A DNA stretch of 7,346 bases from Bradyrhizobium sp. (lineage in GTDB: Bacteria; Pseudomonadota; Alphaproteobacteria; Rhizobiales; Xanthobacteraceae). Made by a program: the position numbers and the translations under genes. Under the pieces are notes generated by a model, which was not told the DNA's origin, did no database searches, and saw only the letters and a program-made list of their open reading frames with translations. Of the stretch, positions 6,022-7,346 are shown one piece after another (the stretch's first letter is position 1; each line of letters starts with the position of its first letter). Location: assembly GCA_028290165.1 (NCBI GenBank), contig JAQGKJ010000499.1, positions 1 through 7,346 on the forward strand. The letters run 5' to 3'.

Positions 6022-7346
6022 CTATCCTTCCGTGATCGAGGTGATAGCGGTCATGGTCGAGTCCGTATTGCGCGGCGTGGATGGCGGCATCTGCTGGATC
6101 GCGTGGACCGATCGACCAAAACCGCGCGCGTTCTCCTGCAAGATCCGGTCCCGCATCACGAACCGGCCGCGCACGATAGTGTGGATCGGCAATGCGGTGG
6201 CTTGCCGGCCGTGCCACGGCGAAACTTTTGAACGCGACTGGATCGATGCATCGTCGATCGTCCAGGTCCGGTTCAGATCGACGATGGCGATATCGGCGTC
6301 TGATCCGACCGTGATCGCGCCCTTGCGGGGATAGAGACCCCAGATCTTCGCCGGGCTCTCCGCGCTCCATCGCACGTAGTCCTGGATGGTGGCCCGGCCG
6401 CGATTGATCTCCGTCAGCATCAGCGGCATTTGGGTCTCGACGCCGGGAAATCCGCAATCCACCGTCCAGATGTCGTTCCGCGTCTTTTCTACCCGCGTAT
6501 GCGGAGCGTGGTCGGTCGCGATCATGTCGACTGTGCCGTCCATCAACGCATCCCAGAGCGGCTGCCGGTTCGACGCTTCGCGTACCGGCGGATTGACCCT
6601 GACGATGCCGCCAAACTTGTCGTAGTCGGTCTCGGACAGCAGCAGATAATGCGGGCAGGTCTCGCCAGTAATTTCAACGCCCCGCGCCTTGGCCTCAGCG
6701 AGCGGCCGTAGCTCGGCGGCAGAAGAAATGTGCAGCACATGAATGCGGGCGCCGGTCCATTCGGCGAGGACCGCGGCCCGCGCAACCGCTTCAACCGCGA
6801 CGACCGCCGGGCGCGCGGCGAGATGCGCAATCGGTTCGGTCCGGCCTGCGGCGCGCAACCGCGATTCCCGCCGTTCCATGATCGAATTAGTTTCGGCATG
6901 CAGCGAAATGCGCTTGCCGGTCGGCGCAACCACCTCGAACGCTTCGAGCATGGCGCCAGTAGTCGGCGATGGGATGCGGCCGAACGTGTTTCCCATGTAA
7001 AGCTTGAAGCCGATGATGCCGGTTTCGATCAGCGCATGAACGTGTTCGATACTGTCCTCGCCAAGCACCGCATAGAGACCGTAATCCACATAGGCCTTCT
7101 CGGCCGCGATCTTGTGCTTGGCGGCAAGCGCTTCGGGCGTGGCGATGGTTGGCAGCGTGTTCGGCATGTCGAACACCGTGGTGACGCCGCCGAAGGCCGC
7201 CGCCGCCGTGCCGCTGGCAAAGTCCTCTTTCTGCGGATAGCCGGGATCGCGAAAATGCACGTGGACGTCGATGGCGCCCGGCAGGATATGCAGGCCGGTC
7301 GCGTCCAGCGTTTCCTTTGCCTTCGGCATGGCTTCAGCGACGCCAA
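6022..7346 (-). CDS. Dihydroorotase/allantoinase-like cyclic amidohydrolase, 5'-truncated by the window edge
   Basis: Binuclear-metal amidohydrolase that opens or closes a cyclic amide (dihydroorotase, allantoinase and hydantoinase family). The frame stays open to the window edge, so the Met at 7329 is probably internal and the first few dozen residues are missing. Numbered from that Met, every metal ligand is present: His23 and His25 in DVHVHFRDPG, the lysine to be carboxylated Lys109 in GFKLYMG, His144 in LHAET, His200 in HISS, and Asp273 in ATDHAPHT. FRDPG and MPNTLP recall dihydroorotase, while GETCPHYL and the SRSKVSPWHG ending are shared across the family. I cannot separate dihydroorotase from allantoinase or hydantoinase by eye. 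Being first of the visible genes in an operon with a transporter and a second amidohydrolase argues for catabolism rather than pyrimidine synthesis. After the domain end a tail of about 40 residues, rich in Ser, Thr and Pro (from about 395), shows no motif. Confidence 0.92.
   Translation of the reverse strand, partial: GVAEAMPKAKETLDATGLHILPGAIDVHVHFRDPGYPQKEDFASGTAAAAFGGVTTVFDMPNTLPTIATPEALAAKHKIAAEKAYVDYGLYAVLGEDSIEHVHALIETGIIGFKLYMGNTFGRIPSPTTGAMLEAFEVVAPTGKRISLHAETNSIMERRESRLRAAGRTEPIAHLAARPAVVAVEAVARAAVLAEWTGARIHVLHISSAAELRPLAEAKARGVEITGETCPHYLLLSETDYDKFGGIVRVNPPVREASNRQPLWDALMDGTVDMIATDHAPHTRVEKTRNDIWTVDCGFPGVETQMPLMLTEINRGRATIQDYVRWSAESPAKIWGLYPRKGAITVGSDADIAIVDLNRTWTIDDASIQSRSKVSPWHGRQATALPIHTIVRGRFVMRDRILQENARGFGRSVHAIQQMPPSTPRNTDSTMTAITSITEG

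Noticed and set aside
5972..6457. 161-codon minus-strand frame across the end of the cyclic amidohydrolase and start of the ATPase
   Set aside because: It lies in another frame of the same strand as two genes with intact motifs and reads as an Arg/Asp-rich frame-shadow.

Overview
The window looks like a chromosomal stretch from a GC-rich alphaproteobacterium, most likely Bradyrhizobium or a close relative in the Nitrobacteraceae. The evidence is the strong G/C bias at third codon positions, a palindromic repeat of the kind scattered through bradyrhizobial intergenic regions, a small CxC...CPLH protein type I associate with that group, and a FixK/FNR-type operator. The genus is an inference from recall.

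Layout: (1) Bases 1-1026 (+) hold the C-terminal five-sixths of an ornithine aminotransferase (rocD); its N-terminus lies before the window. (2) Bases 1027-1836 look empty at first. I read them as a REP-like palindrome just after rocD, a small CxC...CxxH protein on the minus strand (1207-1413), and a 29-residue single-span membrane protein on the plus strand (1597-1686). A FixK2/FNR-like box lies between the last two, correctly spaced from a -10-like element that points at the 29-residue ORF. Two overlapping hairpins follow it. (3) Bases 1837-7346 (-) form one tightly packed operon. In transcription order it encodes a dihydroorotase/allantoinase-like cyclic amidohydrolase (5' end outside the window), an ABC ATPase, an ABC permease, an NMT1/THI5-type periplasmic binding protein and a TRZ/ATZ-type amidohydrolase. 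Three of the four junctions are 4-nt gaps or ATGA overlaps.

How the genes work together: the three transport genes form a complete NitT/TauT-type importer. With two metal-dependent amidohydrolases of different classes, the operon looks like a scavenging pathway for a nitrogen-containing cyclic compound such as a pyrimidine, hydantoin/ureide or triazine-like ring. One enzyme would remove an exocyclic amine and the other would open a cyclic amide. The substrate cannot be read from the sequence. rocD is convergent with the operon and separated from it by about 800 bp, so no functional link is implied.

The least explained part is the candidate oxygen-responsive promoter with its 29-residue membrane peptide at 1472-1686. 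It is short enough to be missed by standard gene callers.
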